DNA from: Tistrella mobilis
Lineage (GTDB): Bacteria > Pseudomonadota > Alphaproteobacteria > Tistrellales > Tistrellaceae
DNA length: 64,000 nt
Assembly: GCF_041468085.1 (NCBI RefSeq)
Contig: NZ_CP121015.1
Location: 516,071-580,070 of the forward strand
Direction: 5' to 3'
The stretch's first letter is position 1. Every line of letters starts with the position of its first letter. Position numbers and translations under genes: made by a program. The notes below the pieces were generated by a model. It did not search any database. It was not told where the DNA came from and was given only the letters and a program-made list of their open reading frames with translations. Shown here in pieces: positions 38,426 to 47,142 of this stretch.

Positions 38426-39574
38426 ATGTCCATCACCGTCAGCCATGTGACGCCCGCCGCCGACGCCAGCCATAACGGCGCCTCGCCACGCACCGGTGAC
38501 CCCGTCCCCGGAGATCTGCATCTGGGCGACCCGGTATCGCTGGGCGCCGCCCTGATCGCCGGCCGCAAGGTGGCGCCCGACGCCACCCTGCTGCTGATGC
38601 AGGACCATCGCGAGGCGATGGCCATGTTCGATGCCCATGACGAACAGACCGATCCGGTGGAGCGCGCCGCGACCATCCGGCGGCTGTTCCGGGCGCTGCA
38701 GCGGCATATGGATATCGAAGAGCAGATCTTCTATCCGGAAGCGGCCCGGGCCACCGGCCGCGACGATCTGACCGGCCATGGCCGCCATGAACACGACGAG
38801 GCGCGCAGCATCATGGCCCGGATCGATACCGTTCTGGCCCGCGGCGAGAGCACCGATCAGACGATGGGCGAGCTGCGCCACGCCATCGACCACCATGTGA
38901 AGGACGAGGAGGACGAGCTGTTCCCGATCGTCCGCGACAGCGGGCTCGACCTCTACGCCCTGGGCCGCAGGCTCGCGGCCCGCAAGGTGGCGCTGCTCTA
39001 TCGCACCACCGACGGCCGGGTGCCCGGCATCGCTTACGAGGAACTGGAGAGGCGCATGACCGACAGGATGAACGAGGCCCGCCGGCTGCTGGTGATCGGC
39101 CTGCGCGACATGCATGCCGCCGTCCGCCTGGGCGACGAGATGCTGAAGGTGCAGCTGCCGCGGCTCCACACCCTGCCGCAGATGGCCGCACGGCTTGAAG
39201 CCCATCGCCGGGACAAGGCGGCCCAGCGGACGCGGATCGAACACATCCTGGATGCGCTGGGCGAGGATCGCTCGGCGCTGAAGGACATGATGATGGCGGC
39301 GACCGGCGATTTCGCCACCCGGCTGAACGCGGCGAAGGGCGACGAGGTGGTACGCAACGGCGTGACCATGTTCGGCATGGCCCATTACGAGGTCGCCTGG
39401 TACGAAAGCCTGGTCGTGCTGGCGGCCGAGGCCGGCGAAACCGAAGCCGCCCGGCTGCTGGCCGAATGCCTGGCCGAGGAACGCGCCATGGCCGCCTGGG
39501 TGGGGGAAAACCTCCGCGGGCTGCTGCTGTCGCATCTGGATGCCCGGGTGTCGGGCGTGAAGGATGCAGGGTAG
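38426..39574 (+). CDS. Hemerythrin-DUF892 (YciF-type) fusion protein
   Basis: 382 aa, two helical metal-binding domains. Residues 55-165 are a hemerythrin/HHE domain: LLLMQDHREAMAMFDA, LQRHMDIEEQIFYPEA, GRHEHDEARSIM and IDHHVKDEEDELFP supply the His and Glu ligands. Residues 210-370 are DUF892, the ferritin-like YciF fold: LGDEMLKVQLPRLHTLPQMA, HRRDKAAQRTRIEHIL and YEVAWYESLVVLAAEAGETE. Both domain families bind di-iron sites and are induced in stress; having both in one chain is uncommon. A GAGGAGGGGG ribosome site lies just upstream. It follows the ferritin-like gene and ends 6 bases from a convergent GNAT gene. Confidence 0.85.
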   Translation: MSITVSHVTPAADASHNGASPRTGDPVPGDLHLGDPVSLGAALIAGRKVAPDATLLLMQDHREAMAMFDAHDEQTDPVERAATIRRLFRALQRHMDIEEQIFYPEAARATGRDDLTGHGRHEHDEARSIMARIDTVLARGESTDQTMGELRHAIDHHVKDEEDELFPIVRDSGLDLYALGRRLAARKVALLYRTTDGRVPGIAYEELERRMTDRMNEARRLLVIGLRDMHAAVRLGDEMLKVQLPRLHTLPQMAARLEAHRRDKAAQRTRIEHILDALGEDRSALKDMMMAATGDFATRLNAAKGDEVVRNGVTMFGMAHYEVAWYESLVVLAAEAGETEAARLLAECLAEERAMAAWVGENLRGLLLSHLDARVSGVKDAG

Positions 39575-39579
39575 GCCGG

Positions 39580-40437
39580 TCACCCCAGCTCGAAACTGGT
39601 GAGGCCGTAGGTGCGGTCGATCGCAATCTGGGGCGCCGGGCCGGTATACATGCGCGCGGTCTCGAACACCGGGGTCATGCCATGGCGGCGGGCCAGCGCC
39701 AGCGCTTCGGGCGTGATCGCGGGCGTGTCGAGGAAGACCGGCGCCCCGGCCGGCACCGCGCCGGTCAGGGCCTGGAACAGCGCCTCGGCCACGGCCGGGC
39801 GCTCGGCGAAAAGCGGGCCGATCTTGAAGCCGGTGCGGCAGGGGCGGATGACGCCGTAACCCTGCAGGCGGCCATCCGCGACATAGCTGCGCAGCACCGT
39901 GCCGGGCCGGCTGATCCAGGCGGCCAGGAAGGCCGCGCGCGGGGCGGGGAAGAAGCGGCGATCCCAGGCCGGCAGCGCCGCGCGTTCGGCGGCCCCCGGG
40001 GTCACGATCGCCGGATGCACCGGCCCGGCGGCCGTTGCCCGGCCCTCGTGGCGGATATTGCGATGGGCCGGCACGAAGCCCGAGCGGCGATAATTGTCCT
40101 GCTGCGCCACCACCCCGTCCAGCCCGACCAGCCGGCCCTGAAGCCTGGCCATCAGCGCCTGCCAGATGGCGAGCCCATAACCGCGGCCGCGCAGGTCGGG
40201 GCGGACGATGTAGAAGCCGAGGAAAGCGAAATCCGCCCCGTAGCGCACGCCCGAGATGACGGCGACCGGGGCCCCGTCCAGATGGCCGATCAGGAAGCCT
40301 TCCGGGTCTTCGGCCGCGAAGGGTACGGCATCGTGCAGGCCGGGGTTCCAGCCCTCGGCCGCCGCCCAGTCCAGCGCCAGGCCGATCTCGTCCGGCCGCA
40401 TCGGCCTGATCTCCGGCCTCTCCCCGGCAGTCTGCAT
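39580..40437 (-). CDS. GNAT family N-acetyltransferase
   Basis: 285 aa with two GNAT-like halves. The first has IRPMRPDEIGLALDWAAAEG, FLGFYIVRPDLRGRGYGLAI (acetyl-CoA loop RGRGYG, about residues 92-97) and VAQQDNYRRSGFVPAHRN. The second half resembles the DUF1248/acetyltransf_18 C-terminal domain (LRSYVADGRLQGYGVIRPC, ARRHGMTPVFETARMYTG). The substrate is unknown. The ATG at 40437 has GGAGGG seven bases upstream; earlier in-frame ATGs lack one. It is transcribed toward the hemerythrin fusion and back to back in the same direction as the dpp genes, whose last stop lies at 40500. Confidence 0.85.
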   Translation of the reverse strand: MQTAGERPEIRPMRPDEIGLALDWAAAEGWNPGLHDAVPFAAEDPEGFLIGHLDGAPVAVISGVRYGADFAFLGFYIVRPDLRGRGYGLAIWQALMARLQGRLVGLDGVVAQQDNYRRSGFVPAHRNIRHEGRATAAGPVHPAIVTPGAAERAALPAWDRRFFPAPRAAFLAAWISRPGTVLRSYVADGRLQGYGVIRPCRTGFKIGPLFAERPAVAEALFQALTGAVPAGAPVFLDTPAITPEALALARRHGMTPVFETARMYTGPAPQIAIDRTYGLTSFELG

Positions 40438-40499
40438 ACCTCTGCCCTCCATCTCGCATCCGTTCCGATGCCAGCATAGGCCGGTCGTGACACGGATGA

Positions 40500-41498
40500 T
40501 CACACAGGATCGGTCAGGGGTAAATGACAGGCGACCTGGCGCGCCCCCACCGCAGCTCCGGCCCCCGCCAGCTGCGGCATCCGTTCGCGGCAGATGGCGG
40601 CGGCGCGGGGGCAGCGGCCCTCGAAGCGGCAGCGCTGCGGGTCGGGGTCGACGGGGCTTGCCGGCTCCCCCGCCAGCCGGCGGCGCGGGAGCGGGGGCGC
40701 GCCGGGTGCCGGGATCCGCGGGATGGCGGCGATCAGCCCGGCGGTATAGGGATGGGCCGGGGCATCGAAGACCTCTGCCGTCGGCCCCGTCTCGATCACC
40801 CGGCCCAGATACATCACCGCCACCCGGTCGGTGACCAGCCGCACCACGTTCAGATCATGGCTGACGAACAGACAGGCGAGGCCCAGCTCGGCCCGCAGAT
40901 CGTGCAGCAGGTTCAGGATCACCGCCTGGATCGAGACGTCGAGCGCCGAGGTCGGCTCGTCCAGGATCAGCAGATCGGGGCCGGGCGCAATCGCCCGGGC
41001 AATGCCGACCCGGGCGAGCTGACCGCCCGAGAGCTGATGCGGCAGCCGGTCGTGCAGGCTGCGCGGCAGATGCACCCGGTCGAGCGCCCGGCGCGCCGCC
41101 GTTACCGCGGCGGCGCCCGTCAGCCCGTTCAGCCGGCGGAGCGGTCGCATCACCGCCTGGATCGCGGTCAGCCGCGGGTCCAGGCTTTCGCCCGGGTCCT
41201 GAAACACCATCTGGATCCGCCGCCGCCAGGGGGCATGGGCCGCGCGCCGTGCCGGCAGCCGGGCCAGATCCTGGCCGTCGAACAGGATGCGGCCCTGATC
41301 GGGATCGGTCAGCCGGGCGACCAGACCGGCGAGCGTCGTCTTGCCGCAGCCGCTTTCCCCCACCAGGCCCAGCGCCTCGCCGCGGCCCAGCGTCAGCGAG
41401 ACGTCGTCTACCGCATGCAGCCAGCCGGCCGGGCGGTCGGCCGCGGCCGGCACGCGAAAGCGGCGGTGCAGGCCCTGAACATCCAGCAGCACCGTCAT
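40500..41498 (-). CDS. Oligopeptide/dipeptide-type ABC transporter ATPase (DppF/OppF)
   Basis: 332 aa nucleotide-binding subunit of a PepT-family importer. Walker A is GESGCGKTTL (about residues 47-56), Walker B is LLILDEPTSALD, the ABC signature is LSGGQLARVGIA, with the Q-loop MVFQDPGESLDPR and the H-loop LFVSHDLNVVRLV. The C-terminal oligopeptide-type extension (ALIAAIPRIP, CRFEGRCPRAAAICRERMP with its Cys cluster) is complete. It starts by ATGA overlap with the preceding ATPase gene. It is the last gene of the leftward operon that begins with the LLM monooxygenase, and works with the DppD partner as a heterodimer. Confidence 0.92.
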   Translation of the reverse strand: MTVLLDVQGLHRRFRVPAAADRPAGWLHAVDDVSLTLGRGEALGLVGESGCGKTTLAGLVARLTDPDQGRILFDGQDLARLPARRAAHAPWRRRIQMVFQDPGESLDPRLTAIQAVMRPLRRLNGLTGAAAVTAARRALDRVHLPRSLHDRLPHQLSGGQLARVGIARAIAPGPDLLILDEPTSALDVSIQAVILNLLHDLRAELGLACLFVSHDLNVVRLVTDRVAVMYLGRVIETGPTAEVFDAPAHPYTAGLIAAIPRIPAPGAPPLPRRRLAGEPASPVDPDPQRCRFEGRCPRAAAICRERMPQLAGAGAAVGARQVACHLPLTDPV

Positions 41499-42307
41499 CG
41501 CACCAGATCCCCGATCCGGCTGTCGGGCCCCGGGGTCGCGCGGATCAGCGCCCGGGTATAGGGGTCGGCCGGCGCCTGGAACAGCTGCGCGGTCGGGGCC
41601 TGTTCCACCACCCGGCCGCGGCGCATCACCAGGATCCGATGGGCACGTTCCGCCGCCACCGCCAGGTCATGGGTGATCAGGATCGTGGCCATGCCGCGGG
41701 CCTTCGCCAGATCGCCGATCAGATCCAGGATCACCGCCTGGGTGGTGACGTCGAGCCCGGTGGTCGGCTCGTCGGCGATCAGCAGCCGGGGGCTGCCGGC
41801 CAATGCGATCGCGATCATCACCCGCTGGCACATGCCGCCCGAAAGTTCATGGGGAAAGGCCCGCGCCCGGCGCACCGGATCGGGGATGCCGACGGCGGCC
41901 AGCAGCGCCTGCACCCGGGCGGTGCGGTCGGCGCGCGTCAGCCGGCGTCCGGCATGCACCCCCACCACATCGCCGATCGCATCGCCCACCCGGCGCAGCG
42001 GGTCCAGCGCCCGGCGCGGATTCTGGAACACCATCGACATCGCCCGGCCGCGCAGCGGCGCCACGGCCGCCTCGCCGCCGGCCAGCAGATCAACATCGTC
42101 GAACAGGATCCGGCCGCCCAGAATGGTGGCGGCCGGCGGCAGCAGGCCCAGGATCGACAGCGCCGTCACCGATTTGCCCGAGCCGCTTTCGCCCACCAGT
42201 GCCAGCGTCTCCCCCGCGCGCAGATCGAAGGAGATGCCGTCGAGCGCCGGCGCCGCCCCCCTGAAGCCCACCTTCAGCCCGTCGACCCGCAGCAGCGGCG
42301 CGGTCAT
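41495..42307 (-). CDS. Oligopeptide/dipeptide-type ABC transporter ATPase (DppD/OppD)
   Basis: 270 aa. Walker A GESGSGKSVTA (about residues 38-48), Q-loop MVFQNPRRALDPL, signature LSGGMCQRVMIAIAL, Walker B LLIADEPTTGLDVTTQ and H-loop ILITHDLAVAAERA. The C-terminal Cys-rich extension typical of DppD is shortened, ending at DPYTRALIRATPGPDSRIGD. The ATG at 42307 overlaps the permease stop as ATGA; a longer upstream frame belongs to the shadow of that permease. It forms the ATPase pair with the downstream DppF. Confidence 0.92.
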   Translation of the reverse strand: MTAPLLRVDGLKVGFRGAAPALDGISFDLRAGETLALVGESGSGKSVTALSILGLLPPAATILGGRILFDDVDLLAGGEAAVAPLRGRAMSMVFQNPRRALDPLRRVGDAIGDVVGVHAGRRLTRADRTARVQALLAAVGIPDPVRRARAFPHELSGGMCQRVMIAIALAGSPRLLIADEPTTGLDVTTQAVILDLIGDLAKARGMATILITHDLAVAAERAHRILVMRRGRVVEQAPTAQLFQAPADPYTRALIRATPGPDSRIGDLVR

Positions 42308-43200
42308 CGGCGCCTCGGGTCGAGCAGGTCGCGCAGGGCATCGCCCGCCAGGTTGAAGGCGAAGACCGCCAGCATCAGGGCCAGCCCCGGGAAGGTTGCG
42401 ACCCACCATTGCCCGGTCATGATGAACTGGGCGCCTTCGGCCGCGAGGATGCCCCATTCGGGCGCCGGCGGCCGCACGCCCAGGCCGATGAAGGACAGGC
42501 CGGCGGCGTTCAGGATCGCCCAGCCCAGATTGAGCGAGACCTGAATGGCCAGCACCGGCAGCAGCGCCGGCAGCAGCACCTCGACCAGCAGCCGGGCCTC
42601 GCCATGGCCGCCCAGCCGCGCCGCCTGCACCCAGGCGGCATCCTTCAGCCCGGCGATGCCGGCGCGGGCGAAACGGATATAGAAGGGCAGGTTGATGATC
42701 GCCGTCGCCCAGACGATGTTGGCGACCGTATTGCCCAGCGCCGCGACCAGCGCCATGGCGACCACGAACAGCGGGAAGGCCATGGCGACATCGACCAGCC
42801 GCCCGATCCAGCGATCGAGCCGGCCGCCGCGCAGCCCCGAGACGGCGCCGGTCAGCGTGCCGGCGATGCAGGACATCGCGACCGCCGAAAAGGCGATCGC
42901 AAGATCGAGCCGGGTGGCGGCGATCACCCGGCTGAAGATGTCGCGGCCCAGCTGGTCGGTGCCGAACCAGTGATCGGCCGAGGGCGGCTCCAGCCCGCGG
43001 GTGACGTCGGTGGCGAGCGGGTCATAGGGCACCAGCGCCGGGCCGGCGATGGCGGCCGCCAGCAGCAGAACCACCACGGCCAGCGCCAGGAAACCGGGCG
43101 GGTTGGCGCGCATCAGCCGGACGAGCCGGGTGATCCCGCCCGCAACACCGCCCGCCCCGCCGGCCGGCGGCGGGCTGCCCAGATGGCGTTCCGCGGTCAT
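42304..43200 (-). CDS. ABC transporter permease (DppC type)
   Basis: 298 aa inner-membrane permease. It has the N-terminal OppC-type helix (GFLALAVVVLLLAAAIAGPA), then HWFGTDQLGRDIFSRVIAAT, the typical DppC entry motif, four further helices, and the cytoplasmic EAA loop (VQAARLGGHGEARLLVEVLL). It ends NLAGDALRDLLDPRRR, as family members do. The first 30 residues are Gly/Ala/Pro-rich. The start at 43200 overlaps the DppB stop by ATGA. It pairs with DppB to form the channel. Confidence 0.92.
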   Translation of the reverse strand: MTAERHLGSPPPAGGAGGVAGGITRLVRLMRANPPGFLALAVVVLLLAAAIAGPALVPYDPLATDVTRGLEPPSADHWFGTDQLGRDIFSRVIAATRLDLAIAFSAVAMSCIAGTLTGAVSGLRGGRLDRWIGRLVDVAMAFPLFVVAMALVAALGNTVANIVWATAIINLPFYIRFARAGIAGLKDAAWVQAARLGGHGEARLLVEVLLPALLPVLAIQVSLNLGWAILNAAGLSFIGLGVRPPAPEWGILAAEGAQFIMTGQWWVATFPGLALMLAVFAFNLAGDALRDLLDPRRR

Positions 43201-44261
43201 CCGATCCGCCCCACCCGGGGATCGATCAGCCCGTAGAGCAGATCGATCGCCAGATTGACCAGGGTGAAGGCGATGGCCACCAGCAGCACGAAGCCCTGCA
43301 CCGGCGCGTAATCGGCATTCATCAGCGCATCCAGCGCGTAAGAGCCGATGCCCGGCCAGGCGAAGACTTTTTCGACCAGAACATTGGCGCCCAGCATATA
43401 CGAGAACACCATGCCCAGCGTGGTGACCACCGGCACCGCGGCATTGCGCAGCGCGCGGGTCAGCACCATGCGCCGCGGCAGGCCGGCGGCGCGGGCGGCG
43501 GTGACGAAATCGGCCGAGAGCACCTGGATCATGGCACCGCGGGTGATGCGGGCCAGCGGTGCGACCGCAAAGGCGGTCATCGTCAGACAGGGCAGCACCA
43601 TGCGCCCCAGCACCGAAGCCAGAACCCCGGTATCGCCGGCCAGCAGCGCATCGATGACCAGCGACCCGGTCACCACCGGCGGCGGGATCAGCATCACATC
43701 CATGCGCCCGACGGGTTCCGGCGCCCAGCCGAGTTCGGAATAGAACACATGGATCAGCAGCAGCCCCACCACGAAAGTGGGCAGCGAGGTGCCGGCCGCG
43801 GCGATCGCCCGGCAGAGATGGTCGATCACCGATCCCGGCCGGGTGGCGGCGACGACGCCCAGGGGCAGCGCCACCAGGATCGCCAGCAGGAAGGCGGTCA
43901 CCGTCAGCTCCAGAGAGGCCGGCAACCGCGCGGCCAGATCGTCGACCACCGCCTCGCCCGTGGTATAGGAGCGGCCGAGATCGCCCCGCAGCACATCGCC
44001 CGCATAGATCGCCAGCTGTTCGGGGATGCTGCGATCCAGCCCCATCGACACCCGGATCGCCTCGATCTCCGCCTGGCCCATGCCGGGGCCCGACGCCAGG
44101 AAGGCGGCAGGATCGGCCGGCAGCAGGCGCATCACCACGAAGGTGAACACCACCGCCCCCGCCAGAACCGGCAGGGTGGCAAGGCAGCGCCGACCGATGA
44201 AGCCGAGGATGGCGGGCACGGCAATACTCCGTCGAATGGGCCAAAAGAGGGGATCCGCCAT
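43197..44261 (-). CDS. ABC transporter permease (DppB type)
   Basis: 354 aa, six-helix permease. Family blocks: PADPAAFLASGPGMGQAEIE, DLGRSYTTGEAVVDDLAARL, TSLPTFVVGLLLIHVFYSEL, ITRGAMIQVLSADFVTAARA with the EAA motif RAAGLPRRMVLTRALRNA, and EKVFAWPGIGSYALDALMNA. I take the ATG at 44261, with GAGG 10 bases upstream; an ATG at 44282 is possible and adds seven residues. The start sits inside a small palindrome (44251-44269). It follows the binding-protein gene by 29 bases in the same operon. Confidence 0.9.
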   Translation of the reverse strand: MADPLFWPIRRSIAVPAILGFIGRRCLATLPVLAGAVVFTFVVMRLLPADPAAFLASGPGMGQAEIEAIRVSMGLDRSIPEQLAIYAGDVLRGDLGRSYTTGEAVVDDLAARLPASLELTVTAFLLAILVALPLGVVAATRPGSVIDHLCRAIAAAGTSLPTFVVGLLLIHVFYSELGWAPEPVGRMDVMLIPPPVVTGSLVIDALLAGDTGVLASVLGRMVLPCLTMTAFAVAPLARITRGAMIQVLSADFVTAARAAGLPRRMVLTRALRNAAVPVVTTLGMVFSYMLGANVLVEKVFAWPGIGSYALDALMNADYAPVQGFVLLVAIAFTLVNLAIDLLYGLIDPRVGRIG

Positions 44262-44269
44262 GCGGATCC
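44251..44269. promoter_or_regulatory. Palindrome over the dppB start
   Basis: GGATCCGC and GCGGATCC flank a 3-base centre that contains the dppB start codon. In mRNA this hairpin would cover the start and could lower permease translation relative to the binding protein made just upstream. No experimental support; the arms could also be chance in GC-rich DNA. Confidence 0.35.
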
Positions 44270-44290
44270 GCCTCTTTCCCATAGCCTGCC

Positions 44291-45910
44291 TTACGCCTTG
44301 CGGTCCAGCGGCCGGAAATCGACCTGGCCGTGGATGTAATAGGTGAAGTCGGTCACCCCCGGCTTCAGCGCCGCATCGAAGGCGGGCAGCCAGAGCGGCA
44401 TGATCGGCAGCTCGCGGAACACGATCCGGATCGCCTGGCGCATCAGGTCTTCATAGGTGTCCTTGTCGGTCTCCCAGCGGGCCTTTTCGACCAGCGCCCC
44501 CAGTTCCTCGTTCCTGAAGGCGCCGAAATTCCAGCGCCAGTCGCCCTGGAAGAAGATCCGGAAGAAATAGTCCGGGTCGTTGAACCAGGCGGACGAGCCC
44601 TCGACATAGAACGGCACCTTCTTTTCGGTCAGCAGCGTGCCCCACTGCGCCGCCGGCACCTTTTCGATCACCACCCTGATGCCGATCCGGCCCAGCTGTT
44701 CCTGAACCAGCAGCGCGATCGGGTCGGCCGTGATCGCATCGGCCACGTTGTACGAGAAACTGGTCTCGAAACCGCTGCCATGCCCGGCTTCGGCCAGCAG
44801 GGCGCGGGCGCGGTCCAGATCGGTGGCGTAAGGGTAGGGCTGCGGGAAGGCCGAGGTCTCGGGCTGGTCCGAAGCCGCGCCGTAAAGCGGCGTGCCGCGG
44901 CCGAAGATCGCGCCCTGGAACATGGCGTCATAGGGCAGCGCGAAGGCGATCGCCTGGCGCACCCGGACATCGTCGAAGGGGGCGGTCTGGGTGTTGAAGG
45001 CGACGAAGCGGAAGCTGTTGGTCACCGGCAGCGAAATCAGATCCACCTTGGGATCGGCATCGATCGCCGCCACATCCTTGGGCGGCAGCTGCAGCGCCAC
45101 ATCGGCATCGCCCTTGGTCACCGCGGCGACGCGGGCGGGGGCGGCGGGCACCACCTGCACCACCGCGCGGCGGATGCGGGGCAGGTCGCCGCTCTTCCAG
45201 TCGTCGAAGCGGTCATAGATCACCTGCTGGCCGGCGGTCCAGTTGGCGACCTTATAGGCGCCGCCGCCGGCGGCATTGTTGCGCAGCCATTCCCTGCCCC
45301 AGGGATCCTCCGCGGTGGCATTGGCCTTCACCGCCTCGGCATTGATCACCGAGGCGAAGCTCAGCGCCAGATTGGGCATGGTGTAGCGGTCGGCCTTTTC
45401 GAACCGCATCCGGAAGGTGTGGGCATCCACCACCTCGAACTGATCGGCCGAGGTGATCGAGCCGGTGGACAGCTGGCGCTTCGAGGCCGGCAGGTTGATG
45501 CCGCGTTCCAGCGACCAGCGGACATCCTCGGCCGTCACCGGCTTGCCGTCGTGGAAGGTGGCGTCGCGGCGCAGATGGAAGACCAGCACGCGCCCGTCTT
45601 CCAGCACCTCCCAGCTTTCGGCCAGTTCGCCCTTGAACTTCAGATAGTCATAGCGGTAGAGCCCCGGCGCCACCTCGATCCGGTCGAAATTCACCAGCCG
45701 GTCGTAGATGTTGGTGAAGGTGCCCAGCGCCGCGCGGTTGACGCCGTCGCCATGGGGATCGCGCGAATTCGGCCCGTCCTCGGCCAGCACGCGCAGGGTG
45801 ATGTCGTCCCCCTCGCGCGCGAAGGCCCGGCCGATCGGCAGCGACACGCCGCCCACCGACAGGAACAGCCCGGCCAGACCGCCGGTCTTCAGAAAATCAC
45901 GCCGATCCAT
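44291..45910 (-). CDS. ABC transporter substrate-binding protein (SBP_bac_5), Tat-exported
   Basis: 539 aa periplasmic solute-binding protein of the DppA/OppA type. Its twin-arginine signal is M-D-RRDFLK at residues 3-8, followed by a hydrophobic stretch (GGLAGLFLSVGGVSL) and cleavage near GRAFA. Family blocks include LAESWEVLEDGRVLVFHLRR, DATFHDGKPVTAEDVRWSLE, VRQAIAFALPYDAMFQGAIF and RELPIMPLWLPAFDAALKP. The presence of a Tat rather than Sec signal suggests folding before export. The ligand is unknown; the two flavoenzymes in the operon argue for an organic sulfur or nitrogen source rather than peptide. Confidence 0.9.
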   Translation of the reverse strand: MDRRDFLKTGGLAGLFLSVGGVSLPIGRAFAREGDDITLRVLAEDGPNSRDPHGDGVNRAALGTFTNIYDRLVNFDRIEVAPGLYRYDYLKFKGELAESWEVLEDGRVLVFHLRRDATFHDGKPVTAEDVRWSLERGINLPASKRQLSTGSITSADQFEVVDAHTFRMRFEKADRYTMPNLALSFASVINAEAVKANATAEDPWGREWLRNNAAGGGAYKVANWTAGQQVIYDRFDDWKSGDLPRIRRAVVQVVPAAPARVAAVTKGDADVALQLPPKDVAAIDADPKVDLISLPVTNSFRFVAFNTQTAPFDDVRVRQAIAFALPYDAMFQGAIFGRGTPLYGAASDQPETSAFPQPYPYATDLDRARALLAEAGHGSGFETSFSYNVADAITADPIALLVQEQLGRIGIRVVIEKVPAAQWGTLLTEKKVPFYVEGSSAWFNDPDYFFRIFFQGDWRWNFGAFRNEELGALVEKARWETDKDTYEDLMRQAIRIVFRELPIMPLWLPAFDAALKPGVTDFTYYIHGQVDFRPLDRKA

Positions 45911-45960
45911 CTTATCGGGCCTCCCTTGTGTCGGGTATCTCGGGTCGTCTTCCGTCGTCG

Positions 45961-47142
45961 TCAGCTATAGCCGTCGGGCGGCGGATAGCGCCCGTTCAGG
46001 GCGTAGTCACCAACCTCCAGCACCTTGTACACCAGCGGGTCGTGCAAGGTGTGGGTCCGGGCATCCCGCCAGAACCGGTCGAAGGCATGGCGGTTATGGG
46101 TCGCACGGGCCCCCATGGCGTCGTAGATCTTCGTCGCCACGTCAAGGCTCAGGCGGGCAGAAAATACTTTTAAGGTTGCGACGTCAATGGCTGCATCACC
46201 CCGAAGTTGGATATCGAGCACCGGCCGCGCCGCCAGCAGCCGCTCGACCTTTTCCGCAGCACGATCCGCCAGCGCCAGCGCCGCCTGCAGCCCGGTCCAG
46301 ATCTCGCCGAACTGGCTGATCACCAGCGGGTCGTCGGCCGCGCGGGCATGGCCCGATGCCGGCCATGCCCGGGTGCTCTGCCGGACATAGTCGCGTCCGG
46401 CCCGGAAGGCGCCAAGGGCGAAGCCCAGATACAGATTGGCGAACATCAGCTGGTTGACCGGCACCCGCACCGCGGCGGCGAAGTCGCGGTCGCCCTCGCG
46501 CCGGTCGGGCAGCACCTCGGCTTCGGCGACGGGGACGTCTTCCATGGTGAAACCGCTGCTGTCGGCCCCGGCCAGGCCCAGCGCATCCCAATCGCGATCG
46601 CAGCTCAGCCCCGGCGCATCGGCGCGGAGCCAGGCGGTGACGGTCTCGCCGGTATCGGTGCGCCGGCCCCAGACCGACAGCCGCTCGGCAAAGGCCGCCC
46701 CGGTGCAGAAGCTCTTGCGGCCATTGACCCGGAAGCCGCCATCGGCGGCCGGCGTGATGCGGACATCGTCGTCGCGCGGATTGGCGACCCCCGCCGCCCA
46801 CAGCCGGTCGCGGCCGATTTCGGCCAGCCGTGCCGCCCGGCGCGGGCCGGCGCCGATATCCTGGTGGATCAGGTTCATCGAATGATAGCCGAACAGCGTG
46901 CCGACCGATCCGTCGACCGCGGCCAGCTCCCGCGCCACCGCCACCACCACCGGCCAGGGGGCGCCGCCGCCGCCGAATTCTTCGGGCAGCACCATGGTGG
47001 CGAGCCCGCGTCGCTTCAGCAGCGCGATCTGGGCCAGCGGCGGCGTCCGCGCCCGGTGGCGCTCCGCCACATCGCGGGCCAGCTCCGCCGCCACCTCCTC
47101 TGCAAGTGCTTCCCATGCCCTGCGGTCACGCGGCCCCGTCAT
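45961..47142 (-). CDS. Acyl-CoA-dehydrogenase-fold flavoenzyme (SfnB/DszC-like)
   Basis: 393 aa protein of the acyl-CoA dehydrogenase fold, in the branch with SfnB and DszC, which use reduced FMN for monooxygenation or desulfurisation. Blocks: LKRRGLATMVLPEEFGGGGA, LFGYHSMNLIHQDIGAG, NGRKSFCTGAAFAERLSVWG, LGLAGADSSGFTMEDVPV and TLKVFSARLSLDVATKIYDA. The catalytic Glu of true dehydrogenases is not evident. GGGGAGGGG stands before the ATG at 47142, which lies inside the LLM gene (17-base overlap). Its place between an LLM monooxygenase and a transporter supports oxidative cleavage of an imported compound. Confidence 0.85.
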   Translation of the reverse strand: MTGPRDRRAWEALAEEVAAELARDVAERHRARTPPLAQIALLKRRGLATMVLPEEFGGGGAPWPVVVAVARELAAVDGSVGTLFGYHSMNLIHQDIGAGPRRAARLAEIGRDRLWAAGVANPRDDDVRITPAADGGFRVNGRKSFCTGAAFAERLSVWGRRTDTGETVTAWLRADAPGLSCDRDWDALGLAGADSSGFTMEDVPVAEAEVLPDRREGDRDFAAAVRVPVNQLMFANLYLGFALGAFRAGRDYVRQSTRAWPASGHARAADDPLVISQFGEIWTGLQAALALADRAAEKVERLLAARPVLDIQLRGDAAIDVATLKVFSARLSLDVATKIYDAMGARATHNRHAFDRFWRDARTHTLHDPLVYKVLEVGDYALNGRYPPPDGYS

